Assembly (NCBI GenBank): GCA_015698045.1
Contig: BLAL01000050.1
Coordinates: 930,001-994,000, forward strand
Source: Rhizophagus clarus
Taxonomy: Eukaryota; Glomeromycota; Glomeromycetes; Glomerales; Glomeraceae
Reading direction: 5' to 3'
DNA: 64,000 nt
The number at the start of each line of letters is the position of its first letter. Position 1 is the stretch's first letter. This document shows, piece after piece, positions 48,801 to 59,922 of the stretch. Under the pieces are notes generated by a model. It did no database searches and was not told the origin of the DNA. It saw only the letters and a list, made by a program, of their open reading frames with translations. The translations under genes and the position numbers were made by a program.

Positions 48801-49477
48801 TCAAGCAGAATGTTAGTGGAAACATATTTGATGAGAAGAATCTTAGGGATCAAATAAAAGCTTCCCAAGATGAAAGAGAGAGAATAGATTTACTAATGAG
48901 CGAATACCTTGATGATTATTCGGTGTCACATAGTGAACGGGCTGTCAAGTCACGCAAGGAATCTTTATGGGAACTCGTAGATGATCTTGTAACAGTGTTT
49001 GGAATGGCTGACCCCTTATCTCACCAACTATTTCAAGAATATAAACCTACAGAAATGCATCAGGAAGGGCTTAATCGGCTGATTGCTTGTTATCCAGATG
49101 GGTTAGAACGAATAAAAGCGGTATATCGTCAAGAAGTTTTAGAGATAGAACGAAGAAATCCACAGGGTAGAAGGACAATAGGAGTTGTTAGAACAAAACC
49201 AAAAGATTATAACAAAAAGAGTGTTGGAAAGAGGACGAGAGTGGTGGCAGAAAATTCAAATGAAATATCACCTACTACCGAACCACAACCAAAACGAAGA
49301 AAAACAACAGGCACCAAACGCAGAACTACTGAAGATGAAACTGCGATCCTTTGTGCATTGAAAATGTACAAAGATAACCTTCCAGATGATGCCATTACTT
49401 CCGTTCGTAAGAATTTGTCAGAAGTTTGGACCGTAAAAAAGGTGCGAGAATGGTGGAATTATCATAAGAACAGGTAG
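45857..49477 (+). CDS. Putative transposase, 1,114 aa, with homeodomain-like C-terminus
   Basis: Three exons (45857-46927, 47015-48298, 48488-49477) join in frame with no stop; the first ATG in frame is at 45857. The N-terminus is acidic. A Cys/His-rich region (about residues 160-240, with CIFCDKYV, CPSLC and CICCSCYEDLGGHIHH) suggests zinc binding. The middle part has conserved-looking acidic segments: TIDNIDFKEKSF at about 520 and DIVADEAIFRRL at about 675, then GQWHTSKDF. The layout recalls DUF6589-type transposon proteins (an FDxxDF-like motif, later a 'PG.xH' stretch), but I cannot confirm the family or name catalytic residues. A basic linker leads to residues about 1063-1114, which resemble a homeodomain ending in KVREWWNYHKNR. 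It lies inside the TIR element, which is the best evidence that it is a transposase. Confidence 0.75.
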
Positions 49478-49956
49478 ATTGCAAAAATAATTTTGTTATC
49501 AGAAAATAAAGAATGTAAATTTTTTTACAATTTTTGCTAGTTTTCTTCTTTATTTTGTAATTTCTACGAAGATTATACTGGTTAATTAATTAATAAAATG
49601 AAAATTAGCTATTTGCCATAAAAAGTACTATTCTAACTGCTTTTTATCGACTAAATAAGTTGATTGCGCTTGAAAAAATACACATAATTATGTGTTCAAA
49701 ATAGCTTTTAAAAAGTATATAAACTTGCATCTCGAGGTTTAGGTCAAAAAAATAGGGAAAGTTGGCCTAATATAAAGTTTTTATACAAGTGTCATACTGT
49801 AGAGAAAAATATTGGAATATGTAGGTAGAAACCGTAAGAATAAAAGTTCCTTAAGGTTCGTTGGTAAGCGAGTTGAAACAAAATGTCGTTACATTAGACG
49901 GTAAATTTCTGATTTTTAACGTTACACAAAATTTTAATTAGTGATTGACAGGTGAT

Positions 49957-49975
49957 CTGACATGACCACCGACTG
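49957..49975 (-). repeat. Right terminal inverted repeat
   Basis: Exact reverse complement of 45430-45448. Confidence 0.9.
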
Positions 49976-50159
49976 ATATAAATTATATATATATATATTA
50001 ATTTTTAAAAAGGTTTTAAATAAAGAAAATTTCTTAATTCACACTAGTGTGTAAAATATTGGTCATATGACTATTATTTATCATCTGTATTACACCATCC
50101 CTTTTCATTTTTCTATAAGTATTCCAGGAAAATCCTATTTGTCATATATTATATGTCAC

Positions 50160-50212
50160 ATACCTAATTTTTTATAATTCTGGCCAGAATTTTAAAAATT
50201 ACTATATTAGGT
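50160..50212. repeat. Hairpin centred on TTCTGGCCAGAA
   Basis: A TTCTGGCCAGAA core at 50177-50188 sits inside a longer imperfect inverted repeat (CCTAATTTTT ... AAAATTACTATATTAGG). A near-identical core occurs at 25224-25242 in an OTC intron. Confidence 0.5.
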
Positions 50213-50242
50213 TATTGTATGATACAGACCTTTTATTTTAGG

Positions 50243-50452
50243 GGGACGTCTAAAGCAGAGCAGATTTGACAGAATTACGGCATTAAAAAATTACAAATGT
50301 GACAAATAATGGACATGACAAACAAGTTTTTACTAACCAAAAAAATTCTAAGTTTTCAGAATACTTAATAAAAATGAGAAGTAAAGGGTATGACACCTGA
50401 TGACAAATATTTTACTATGATCACGTGATTCTGCTCTGCTTTAGACGCCTTC
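50243..50452. mobile_element. hAT-like MITE, 210 bp, 8-bp target duplication
   Basis: The ends share the inverted repeat CGTCTAAAGCAGAGCAGA with few mismatches outside it. The 8-mer ATTTTAGG flanks both sides (50235-50242 and 50453-50460); 8-bp duplications are typical of hAT elements. It has no coding capacity. The inner sequence is related to 58149-58330. Confidence 0.8.
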
Positions 50453-50460
50453 ATTTTAGG

Positions 50461-51959
50461 CAATACTCATTCCACAAAAAATTTTTTCTTATTTTCAAAA
50501 TAACCATAATTGGAATTTTGTATAATAATATTTTCATAAAAGGAAATTTTATGCCAATCATATAACCCATGTACAAATATACTAGTATATAAATAGAAAT
50601 AGTCTTAAATAAATTATCTTTTTAAAATTATAAATTTACATAATTATATTTTTACTTAATTTTTCTAATATTATAATTTATTTTTTATTTTTTTTTATTT
50701 TTTAATGATCTATATATGCTTTTATTAATATTTAGTTTATATTTCAGAAGCTAGTAAAAGCATATACTGAAACTATATGTTTTAAGAATCCTATATAATT
50801 TAATAGTTACTATAAAAGGATATAGGGAAATTATATAAGGTGATGGTAGGGCATAGAAAACTGATTCAAAATTTTAATAGATTAGTAATATATAACAGAA
50901 CTTTCTGTAATTTATATAACTAATAAACTCATGAATTGCACTATCTTGTAAAAAAAAAATTATTAGAAACTATATTCACCTAAATGCAATTATTAAAATC
51001 TAATATTATAATTTAATTTTGCAATAAATTTAATTATTTTTATTTTTATTTTTTTTTATTTTTTTTTTTTATATTTAAAAATGTTATAGAAAATGAAAAA
51101 AATCTTCAGAAAAATATTTCCATTTGTTGTGCAACAAGTAAATGTTTGTAACATGTGAAAATTTGTGGATATACCCCTTGTGATGTGAAAAATTAGATAT
51201 CAAAAGTACATTAGCAACAGACTATATGCTATCTGTCTATTAAAATATAAATCGTCCAAAAAATCATCAGAAAAAAATAAGTTAGCTAATTTTAACTAAT
51301 TGAGCAATTTTAAAAAGAAATTTCATGGTAAATATCCAGCCAAATTTAATAATTTTTTTTTTATTTTGTTTATTGAACCATAAAGCATAACTGTTAAAAA
51401 TTTTATGGCACATTAATAATAAAATTAAAGTTAAATTTGAAAAACAAAAAATCATAAATTTTCGATTAATGTAATTTAAAGACACTATAATACAAATTTT
51501 TATTAAGAAATCATACATTATGTATTAAGACAAAAATATTTTTCAGACCTGTTTCCATATAAAACTTATATATTTTTAATGAGTTATAAGTTAATTATTG
51601 GTTAGATATTGACTGGAAAAATTATTCTGAAAACTTTTTTCATCACTGTAGATAATCTATAATCTTTATTAAATAAACTAGTGAATAATAATCATCATAT
51701 AAAATTATACAAAAAAATACTTATCTCTTCAAAAAAACAGTTCAGTTACTTTATCTAACAAATTAATATACTATCAAAAACAAATTAAGAAAAAAAAAAT
51801 ACAAAAAAAAAAAATTCTAATTTATTTAAAGAAATAGGTATGCTAAAAATTAGTTGATTTGATAGAAAGATAAAAGATTAACCCAAAAATCAGATTTCTA
51901 TGATTGATTATAAATTATATAATATATTAATTAATATTTATCAGTTATTATTATTTATA
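50461..51959. other. 1.5-kb AT-rich region
   Basis: Homopolymer-rich. The frame at 51282-51518 has no family features. Nothing else is seen. Confidence 0.55.
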
Positions 51960-53115
51960 TATTAAAATAATGAGGGATCGACTACATTTCTTATTTGCAG
52001 ATTGTTTGGCCATTTTTTTAGCAGAAGATTGCTGAAGAAAAACTTGGGCTTTTAGTTTTTTAAGCTCTTTTCAAGTAATGTTTTCTTTTTTATAAGACCT
52101 AGCTATAAAAATACCAAGTTTTAGCAAAACTACTGGCTTGATATGTATGACTGCAAACTCCAGATTTCTTTCATATTTCTAAAGATTTTTGTAAGGTTAA
52201 TGTCTAGATTGTCTGGTCTTAAATATCCTAGAAGAGGAGTTTCTCATTAGTACTGTTTATTTTAGAAGCATTAAAAAAGATAAAGCAAAGTTATTAGTTG
52301 AAGTTTTTATTTATGATCAGGAATAATGCTTACTTTTTCTTGCTTAAGAGTTATTTAAGAAGATATAGAAGTGGTAGCTATAATGCTTTACCTCTTTCTT
52401 CAGTTTTTTTTTTAAGTTTCTAGGAATATTAATGACTTTTCTTTAGTTTTTGTTTCTTATTTATCGATATTTTAACCTTTAGCTTCTTTTTTTATTTTAG
52501 TTTTAGGGGGCTGAGAATATTGAAATGTTGATCAGTATTTTAGTAGTTTGGTATAACTTTCTTTTTTAGGGCCTTATTTATTAATCTAATTAGGAGGGAT
52601 GTAGTTGGATAATTTGTTTTAAATTTTGTTAACATATGTTAATTCCTAGTTGGGCTGGTCAAAGTTATGTAAGAGATGTAATACTAATTACTTTTAATTT
52701 TACTTTTGGTATATCCACGTTAGTTAAAGGTTGAATACTAATTAGTTTTGGTTCCTTTTAGATTTGGCCTCAGCATTGTGCCTATGCATCATTTGGATAG
52801 GGTAGTAATTGCTTAATGTCATATCTTGTGAGGATCATGAGAAAGAGTGGGATTTTTTGTATGTGTATTGCTCTTACATTGGCATATGGTAATACTGGCC
52901 AATTGGTGAAAGTTATGGGCTACATTTGATCTTGCTGGTCTTAGTTAGGTGGACTTGTTTAATAGGTCTATATAGGATAGAGTGAGTTGTAGTTGTTTAT
53001 TAGGTGACTCTGTTTTATCTATTAATTAGCTGAATATTTTGTATTGTTTTTTTTAACTTTTTAATAAAAACAGCTAAGTACAGCCTTTAACTATAAAAAA
53101 AAAGAAAAAAAAAAA
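51960..53115. pseudogene. Decayed element: minus-strand coding remnant and a retroposed-type 3' end
   Basis: Base composition is less AT-biased than the flanks. On the minus strand about 51975-52480 reads as broken protein (pieces such as KKSGVCSHTYQASSFAKTW and KAQVFLQQSSAKKMAK) with several stops and a frame change. On the plus strand the block ends with AATAAA at about 53063 followed 27-30 nt later by an A run, as in a retroposed transcript. The two signals may belong to different insertions. No family is identified. Confidence 0.4.
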
Positions 53116-53574
53116 TATATATTAAAATAATTTTTTGCAATTACTAATTAATATTTAATCTTTTTTCTTTAATATTAGTGATTTTACTTACAGATTTAAT
53201 TTAGAATTTCACCAAAAATTTATAAGAAATTGTATAACCCTACTACTTTATATTATAGATCTTTTGAGATAGTTAACAAATAGTAATATGAAATTTCTTC
53301 CTATTTTTTCTTTGTAAAAGAATAAGAATTAACAGTTAATGTAAAAAAAAATAAAAACTCAAATAAAAAAAATAAACAAATATCAAATTTGATTGATAAA
53401 TTATATAATTTGCTAATATTAATTATTTATTATACTATAATAAATTATTCATTATAGTGTTAACAAATTTTTTATAATAAAGATTTGATTGATTTAAACA
53501 CTTATTTTATTATATTAAGATGTAATTGTATTTTACTTTTTAATATGCAAAATTCTATATAACTTAAAAAAAAT

Positions 53575-54590
53575 ATTTTATATAATAATAAACTTAAGTA
53601 CCAAAATATTTTAGCTATATATTAAAATCAAAATACCTTTTAGTATATAACAATTTCAAAAATCCTAAATCCTAAACTATTTCTGAAATCTCAAATTATT
53701 TCTAAAATCCAAAATTATTTTCAAAATCTCAAATTATTTCTGAAATTCCAAACTATTTCCAAAATTTCAAATCATTTTTAAAATTTTAAATTATTTTCAA
53801 AATCTTAATTTTATTTATTTTATTATTTTTAAAAAAATTTATAATTAAAAAACTTTTTTTTAAATTCAAAACAAGAAAACTAGTAAATTTCAATAAAAGA
53901 CTTTATTAAATTTTCACATTTTTTTATAAAATATTGCTATTATTCCTTTTAAAATTTTTTGTAAATATGTTTTTTTTGAACTTTTTTTAAATATAAGATA
54001 TTATTTTTTTCATTGTTTTTTTGAAATTAATTCTAAAAAAAATTTTATCACTAATATTTTTTTTTTATTTTATATTGTAAATTATTTTAGATAAGATATT
54101 TTTGTCTTGAAATAACAGAATATTAGCTGGTTATTAAATTAATTACACCAATTTTTTAGTATATTTTATACTGTCTTTTTATTACTTTTTTTAATGTAAA
54201 CCAATAAATAATAATAAATCAGAATTTCTTTTTCTTTTAATAAAATTTACAATTCTTTTTTAATAATTAAAATTTTTTTATTTATTATCTATTCTTAATT
54301 TACATAAATAGATATTAATATACTTATGAATTTTTTTTTGAATTTCAATAAAGGTTTAGAATTTTAGCAATAATTTGGGATTTTGACAATAATTTGGTAT
54401 TTTGGTAATAATTTGATATTTTGGTAATAATTTGGAATTTTAGCAATAATTTGAGATTTTAACAATAGTTTGAGATTTAGGATTTGTGATTTTATCAAAA
54501 TTTCAAAACTATATTTTGGTATATGTTAAATTTCAAATATATTTTAGTATATATAATTTCAGCATCTAAGTTTATATGATAAAATAAATA
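53575..54590. mobile_element. 1-kb foldback element with long TIRs made of 22-bp repeats
   Basis: The left arm (about 53575-53820) and right arm (about 54340-54590) are imperfect reverse complements over roughly 250 bp. Each arm begins with an AAACTTA- and CCAAAATAT-containing segment and continues into tandem units of about 22 bp, AAATAATTTGAGATTTT-like in the right arm and the inverse in the left. The centre (53820-54340) is AT-rich and non-coding. Boundaries are approximate. Confidence 0.7.
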
Positions 54591-55455
54591 AATTTTTTTA
54601 TTATGATTTATATATATATTATTTGAAGATATAGCTAAATTGCAATTTATTACTTATAATATTATATTATATAATTACAGTCTGTATATTTAAAATTAAT
54701 ATTAATCTTACTGCAGAAATTGAAAAAAAATAAAGTATATAATAAAAGTATTACTATAAAAATTAAAAGAATTCTTACTGATGTTTATAAAAAACAGTAT
54801 AAAAATTATTACTAAAATTGCCAATAAACTTTTTGCATATTTTTTTGAAATGAACTCTACTTTTATTATAAAGTTTGGCAAAACTAATTAATAAATTTAA
54901 TAACAAAATTAATGGAGTTCAGTAAAATTAAAAATAAGTTTAATAAAAAACTTATAAGATAAATTATTAAAATCAATTTATGTAATACTACTATACTTTT
55001 AAAGTGCAGAAAATTTTTCAATGATCAATAATATGATTATAAGATTTGATAATATTGAAGAAGCCTATTATAATAATTTTGATTTTATTTAAATTCATTT
55101 TAATCAAGACTTCTGTTGAAGTTTTTTGAAATGAAATAATCCAATATTATACAATTATTCAAAAACTTCAAGTCAAATTTGATTAGCTAAGTACATTATA
55201 CAGAAATTCTAATTCATCTAATTCATCTTTTAAAAAAAATAGAAATTGTTTTAAGTGAGTTTTTGATTTAAAAAAAAAAACAAACATTATTATATATTTG
55301 AAATTGTAAAACATAAAATTTATCAATTTACTAGAGAAAAGATTGGAAAAAGTACTGTAAAAAGCTTTTATTATGATAAAAGAGATCCAAAATTTAGTGT
55401 TAATCATAAAATGGGTAAATAGTAAAGAATTTATTAGTACCATATATCATGAACC
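54591..55455. other. AT-rich intergenic region
   Basis: No gene is supported; the frame at 55183-55443 is low complexity. Confidence 0.5.
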
Positions 55456-56230
55456 ATAGCGGGTGGATACTATACATAGGGGAGTACAGTATAATATCTG
55501 GATTTAATTAAATTGGCTGAATCCAATCATATGATTTTTTTTTTAAATTTTATTTTTTTTGGATTAATATTAAAGAAATGTATTAAATAAATGTTTCTTT
55601 TATTTTTTTTATTTTTTCTTTTAGATTTCCAGACACACTTAGATGAACTTAGACTTGGAATGTAATGGTAAGTTGGGTAGTGTTTTTTTTAATGTTAAAG
55701 AAACATTAAAATGTTGATGAAACATGCTAATGTTTTTTTATTTCCTATTTCTTAGGTTGCAAGACTTTTTTAGATGATCCCAGACTTAAAGGTATTATGG
55801 GTGGGGTTTTGTCTAATTAATTCAAAGAAATATTTAAACATTTCTTTTTTCTTATTTTAGGATATTGATCCTTGGATATTGTAATATGGCAGGGGAGTTT
55901 TAGTTTAATTTAATTACTAGTATCATTGATTGGAATTTTAATAAAAATCTTTTTATTAAAATAAAAATAAAATTGAATATTTCAATAAAACGATAAGACA
56001 AAAATGTTTTTTAATTACAAGTTAATTATTGTACAAATAAATAAAGTTGTATTCAGGATATTATACATTACATAAAACTCCCTAGTATTATACTCCGGGT
56101 ATTTTACAAAATTATAAGTTTAAAATCGAAATTCTTTATGTAAAGTACCCGGTACTTTAAAATTCCGGCAAATTTTTTCAGAGGGGTACTGTGCATAGGG
56201 GATAATAATACGGAGTAGTAAAAAGAAACT
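55456..56230. repeat. Repeat block: three ~126-bp tandem units and related flanking sequences
   Basis: Units beginning AAAGAAATGT, AAAGAAACAT and AAAGAAATAT start at 55572, 55697 and 55824 (periods 125 and 127). Each has a T-rich tract ending in TTAG and then a GC-richer segment with TAGATGA or GATCC. Flanking sequences GGATACTATACATAGGGGAGT (55465) and GGGTACTGTGCATAGGGGAT (56185) are related, and a partly inverted copy lies near 56050-56098. This looks like a degenerate mobile element with internal duplication. Confidence 0.55.
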
Positions 56231-56647
56231 GCTATTCTTTTTACTATGTAAAGCATTTAGCAGAGAGCAGGCATGAATTTTTAATGACTTTTTATTATTT
56301 TTTACACTTTTATTACTCACTATTCCAATTTTTAATTTTAGTTGGTCAGTTTCTTTACAAAAATAAAAGTTTTTATAATAAAGCTTTAGCAACATAATAG
56401 AATGTAGATTGCAGTTTTATTTATTTTTTTTTTAATTCTAAATTATACAGATTTACTAACCATACAATATTTTATATTAGTAATCCTGCTAAAGAATTTG
56501 AAATAGATTACTTTGTAAAAAAGAGTTATCATTTGTTTTCTGAATAAAAATTATTAAAAAAATACAATATATTCGAATTATATTATCAGCTTCTTCTTGT
56601 GTATTGCAAATTACAATGCCTTTTTAAACGATGAAGTGATGATCGAA

Positions 56648-58018
56648 TTATTTATTCTTACTCAACTTCTTTCTTGTTTTTTTTTTTACTTTTGAAGTCA
56701 CAAGATTAGCCTTAGCTTCCAAAAGCATCTTCTCAAACCCTATATCCTTTATATGCTTTTTGACTTCTTCATCCAAACGACGATCTTCTTCATTTACAGG
56801 CACCCGCTCGAAAGTATCTTCGATTACATAACACAGCCTATCCGGATTGATTAGATAATTCTTGATTCCTTCTTCCAAGTCGGATCCCATGTATATCACG
56901 CTGTTCTCCATTGCATTCCATTGGAACAAACATTTATTTTCATCTAAGAACCACATTACAAATTCAGAACGATCTAAATATAAAGGAAAAATTTGTGTGA
57001 TTCCAAATGTTTTAGCTAGATATTCTCTAAGTCTCGCATTAAGAAGCCGCTGATCCTTTTCCGTAAAGTCATGGAGTTCATCCTTCAATTGATCAAAAAG
57101 TTGATGCGGGACATCCTGCAATTTTGGCAGGGATGCTTTGCTGTTCTTTCTACTACGTCTATTGTGAGAGTCCGAATTGGTGTATTGGGCCTTACTCGGC
57201 TTAGATGAGTCCATGCACTCATCTCGGCGCAATTGCCATGATCCCATCTCTCTCTCCTTGGCATCACTTGGCGATTCTGATTTCGAGGAAGGATACGTAG
57301 AGGGAAATTGGTCAGATCGGCCATCTGTCGAAATTCGATCATGTGTCTTCTGGGTTGGCGTCTTCCCGCTATCGATGAACCGAACGATACCGCAATTATT
57401 TGTCTGAGATTGATTTTCCAGGATACGTTTATAGTCTTCGGACACATGATCTCTTCGTCTGTGGGTTGAAGTATATTTATCCAATTTGCGATCTGGTTCA
57501 AGTGTCTGCGCAAAAATATTTTTGGCTTCATAAACTTTTTCATTCTGCGCTTCTTTTTCTTCTTTTTCTTCTTTTTGCTTGGATGAGAATTTTTCGTATA
57601 CAGATAAAGTAAAAAGTCCCAAACCGTATTTATCGTTATTGTCATAGACTCGAGTATTCTTAACGTTGAAATTGGGAGTAGATCGTGACCTACGGGGTAG
57701 ATCGCGTTGTTGATTCTGATGTAGAACATCAAAGAGTATAAACGTCAATGCATGACTTTGTTATAAGAAATAAACCCTTTGAGAAGTACCTGTAATGACG
57801 GAAATACGCGTTGTAGAGATTCAGTTCTCCACATTTTTGAGCTATTAAATTGATTTCTTCGCAAAACTAAGAAAAAGAATATTCATTAAGAAGCTTTATT
57901 AAGAGCTTTTATTAATAAATTAGTAAACAAAAAAAAGCTAAGACTTACCTCGTTCTCCGTCTATCTCTGTTTGAGACGAGGATAGGGCATTACAAGTGGG
58001 GAAAGTAGAGTTATTCAT
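56648..58018 (-). CDS. Unrecognised protein, 404 aa
   Basis: Three exons (58018-57949, 57866-57790, 57715-56648) join in frame to 404 aa; the 74-88 nt introns are GT-AG. The N-terminal 240 residues are charged, rich in Ser, Arg and Lys and probably disordered, with an EKEEKE-type stretch. The C-terminal part looks folded (about residues 245-370, with FGITQIFPLYLDRSEFVMWF and a cluster of hydrophobics), and the last 15 residues are strongly basic, which could serve as a nuclear signal. I recognise no family. GC content is visibly higher than in its surroundings. It is flanked by repeats on both sides and could be lineage-specific. Confidence 0.65.
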
Positions 58019-58868
58019 ATTGATCATATCTTTCATCGTGAGAATATTTAACAAGTACTTTTGAAAGCGGTGTTTAAAATTGATAAAATGATATCGAACA
58101 TGTGCAAAAATTGGACCCATCTATATATATAAGAAACATTATAGGGTCATGTGATCATAATCTTATATTGAACTACCCCATTAAGTGTGGCGTAAGCCGT
58201 AATGGAATTAAGCGTGGCTTACATGAGACAAATAATGACGTGACGAATATGTATTTACGCGGAGTACTTATAAAAAAATGAAGAGAGGAGGGCGTGATGC
58301 GAGGTGACAAATATTTTATAATGATCACATTTTTATATTTTGCGTACGATAAGTAACTGAGAAATTTATATTCGAAGGGACGAATATCTGAAAAAAATAA
58401 TGCGCAATACCGTGGTTTGCAATGAAATGACTTCTTGGTTTACAATCTATACCAAATTTTTTCGCCAGGATTCCAAGGACCTTATTAACATCATGAAAGG
58501 CAAACAACATAATCTACATAGGCAAGAATTAATATTTGTTTGCATGCACATTGGGCTCATGATTTTCAGTATGTATGAGATATTTTTATTCAATTCTTTA
58601 TGTAATACTGGATGAATAAAATTATAATTGAAAAAAATAATAGTAAATCGCAAAAGCATTTAAAGTTTTGACTTTATTTAATGAGACCCAACTCTCGAAA
58701 ATGATTTGGGATAATTACGTATGGATCCTCATGATAGCAATTTTCTTCACAGAGTTCTTTTGAAGTTCTTTTGGATCTTTGTGAAAATACTTTATATGTT
58801 GTTCATGCTGTCTACCTTGTACTTCTGTGGCAAATCCATACTGTGGATAGATGATGTCAAGTTCTAGT
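58019..58868. other. Upstream region of the 404-aa gene
   Basis: It holds the MITE-like copy at 58149-58330. Overlapping short frames at 58325-58659 on both strands have no family features. Confidence 0.5.
58149..58330. mobile_element. MITE-like copy related to 50243-50452
   Basis: Terminal ATGTGATCATAAT pairs with the inverse of ATAATGATCACAT at the right end. Inner sequence matches the 210-bp MITE (ACAAATAATG, then TGACAAATATTTTA and ATGATCAC in the same order). It lies about 130 bp upstream of the 404-aa gene's start. Confidence 0.6.
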
Positions 58869-58869
58869 C

Positions 58870-59200
58870 CTCGAGGGTGTTCAGGTGTTTGACCAGGTCA
58901 TTTGTTCATCTGGTTATTTGCCCATTTTAAGATGACCTTCGAATGACCTAGTCATTAGGGTCATTGAGTCATTTAAAATTAATGCATTATAATTTAGGCC
59001 AAGGTTTATGATTTCGGCTAGAATTATGAATTTATAAAAATTTTTATCCATAAAATATCGAAATTGTATGCCCAGAATTATGACGTAATTTTAAATGACT
59101 AGGTCATTTGTCATTTAACGTTGAAATAACCCAATTGACACGTGACCAGTCATTTGAGTCATTTGAGGTCATTTGGATCACTGGCTCAAGAATGTTAGTT
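58870..59200. repeat. Inverted repeat rich in GTCATTTG motifs
   Basis: About 330 bp in which ATGACCTAGTCATT / AATGACTAGGTCAT and many GTCATT/AATGAC copies pair across a centre near 59045. It resembles a foldback MITE. Ends were not resolved. Confidence 0.55.
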
Positions 59201-59449
59201 GTAATTTCATGACACAGATTTTCATGCTTATTTAAGCAATATAAATACCAAGATTTAGCATACTTAATATTATTAAAACTAGCAAACCATTATAATTTTG
59301 ACCTTTATTAATATTTGAAAGGGTCTTAAACACATCTATTGCATCAGAATACAGAGATTTGTATATTCTGTAAAAGGTATCTGTATTAACATATTCTGTA
59401 AAAAAGTGCTTACCATCTCATTCTTGTGCAATATATTAATATTATAATA

Positions 59450-59922
59450 ATGCTGTATATCATACCTTTGGATTGGGATACATTCTTATTCTGATATAAT
59501 ATGTTCTTGTATTGAGATAATCTTTTGGCTTGGTATAACACATTTTCTACTTGGTGTACTACATCTTTGATACCAAGTTCTTTTAAGAATATCTTTTGCT
59601 AAAGTCTTTTACTTATGCCTTTTTTTACACTGCCATTCAAGAGGATCTTATCTATTAATATACTCAGTTGCAAGGCAAAGATCTCCTTTTTCTTCTGCAA
59701 ACTTCCTTATATCTTCAATTGTTCAAGTACAACAATTTTCAATTACACATATGGACATCATGTTTTTTCATTTTTTACATTAATAAGTCCTACAGACTAT
59801 AAATGTTCTTTAGCAAATTTTCAAAGCATTGGCATCTGATAATTGATACATCTTTCAAAGATATATTTATCTTCTCTACTATGTGCAATCTCTTTAGCAA
59901 TATCTAAAGTTAATTTTGCCAT
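59450..59922 (-). pseudogene. Decayed zinc-ribbon-repeat protein (DUF4379-like)
   Basis: From the ATG at 59922 the minus strand reads like repeats of a short zinc-ribbon module: DIAKEIAHSREDK, then a NYQMPML segment, then KEHL and CPYV, followed by a second partial unit (CLATEYINR, EWQCKKRH). In the first unit the three positions where this family has Trp are now stop codons (59821-59823 TGA, 59797-59799 TAG, 59758-59760 TGA). A frame change separates the units. The module pattern (W-x-C, H-x-W, W-C-P-x-C) is that of the probable zinc-ribbon family DUF4379, expanded in Rhizophagus and found in giant viruses. The match is by pattern only. Confidence 0.55.

Larger units (their letters stand above)
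45430..49975 (+). mobile_element. Complete 4.5-kb DNA transposon with 19-bp TIRs
   Basis: The left end CAGTCGGTGGTCATGTCAG and the reverse complement of the right end are identical over 19 bp. ATAT flanks both sides (45426-45429 and 49976-49979); it may be a target duplication or simply extend the palindrome. Weaker inverted matches continue inside the ends (GTCAAAAAATAGG-type at about 45830 and 49745). One intact gene spans most of the element. Perfect TIRs and an open gene imply recent activity. Confidence 0.88.

Noticed and set aside
57085..57732. 215-aa minus-strand frame overlapping the 404-aa gene
   Set aside because: Alternative frame of the same exon, low complexity (Lys run), and it does not join the upstream exons.
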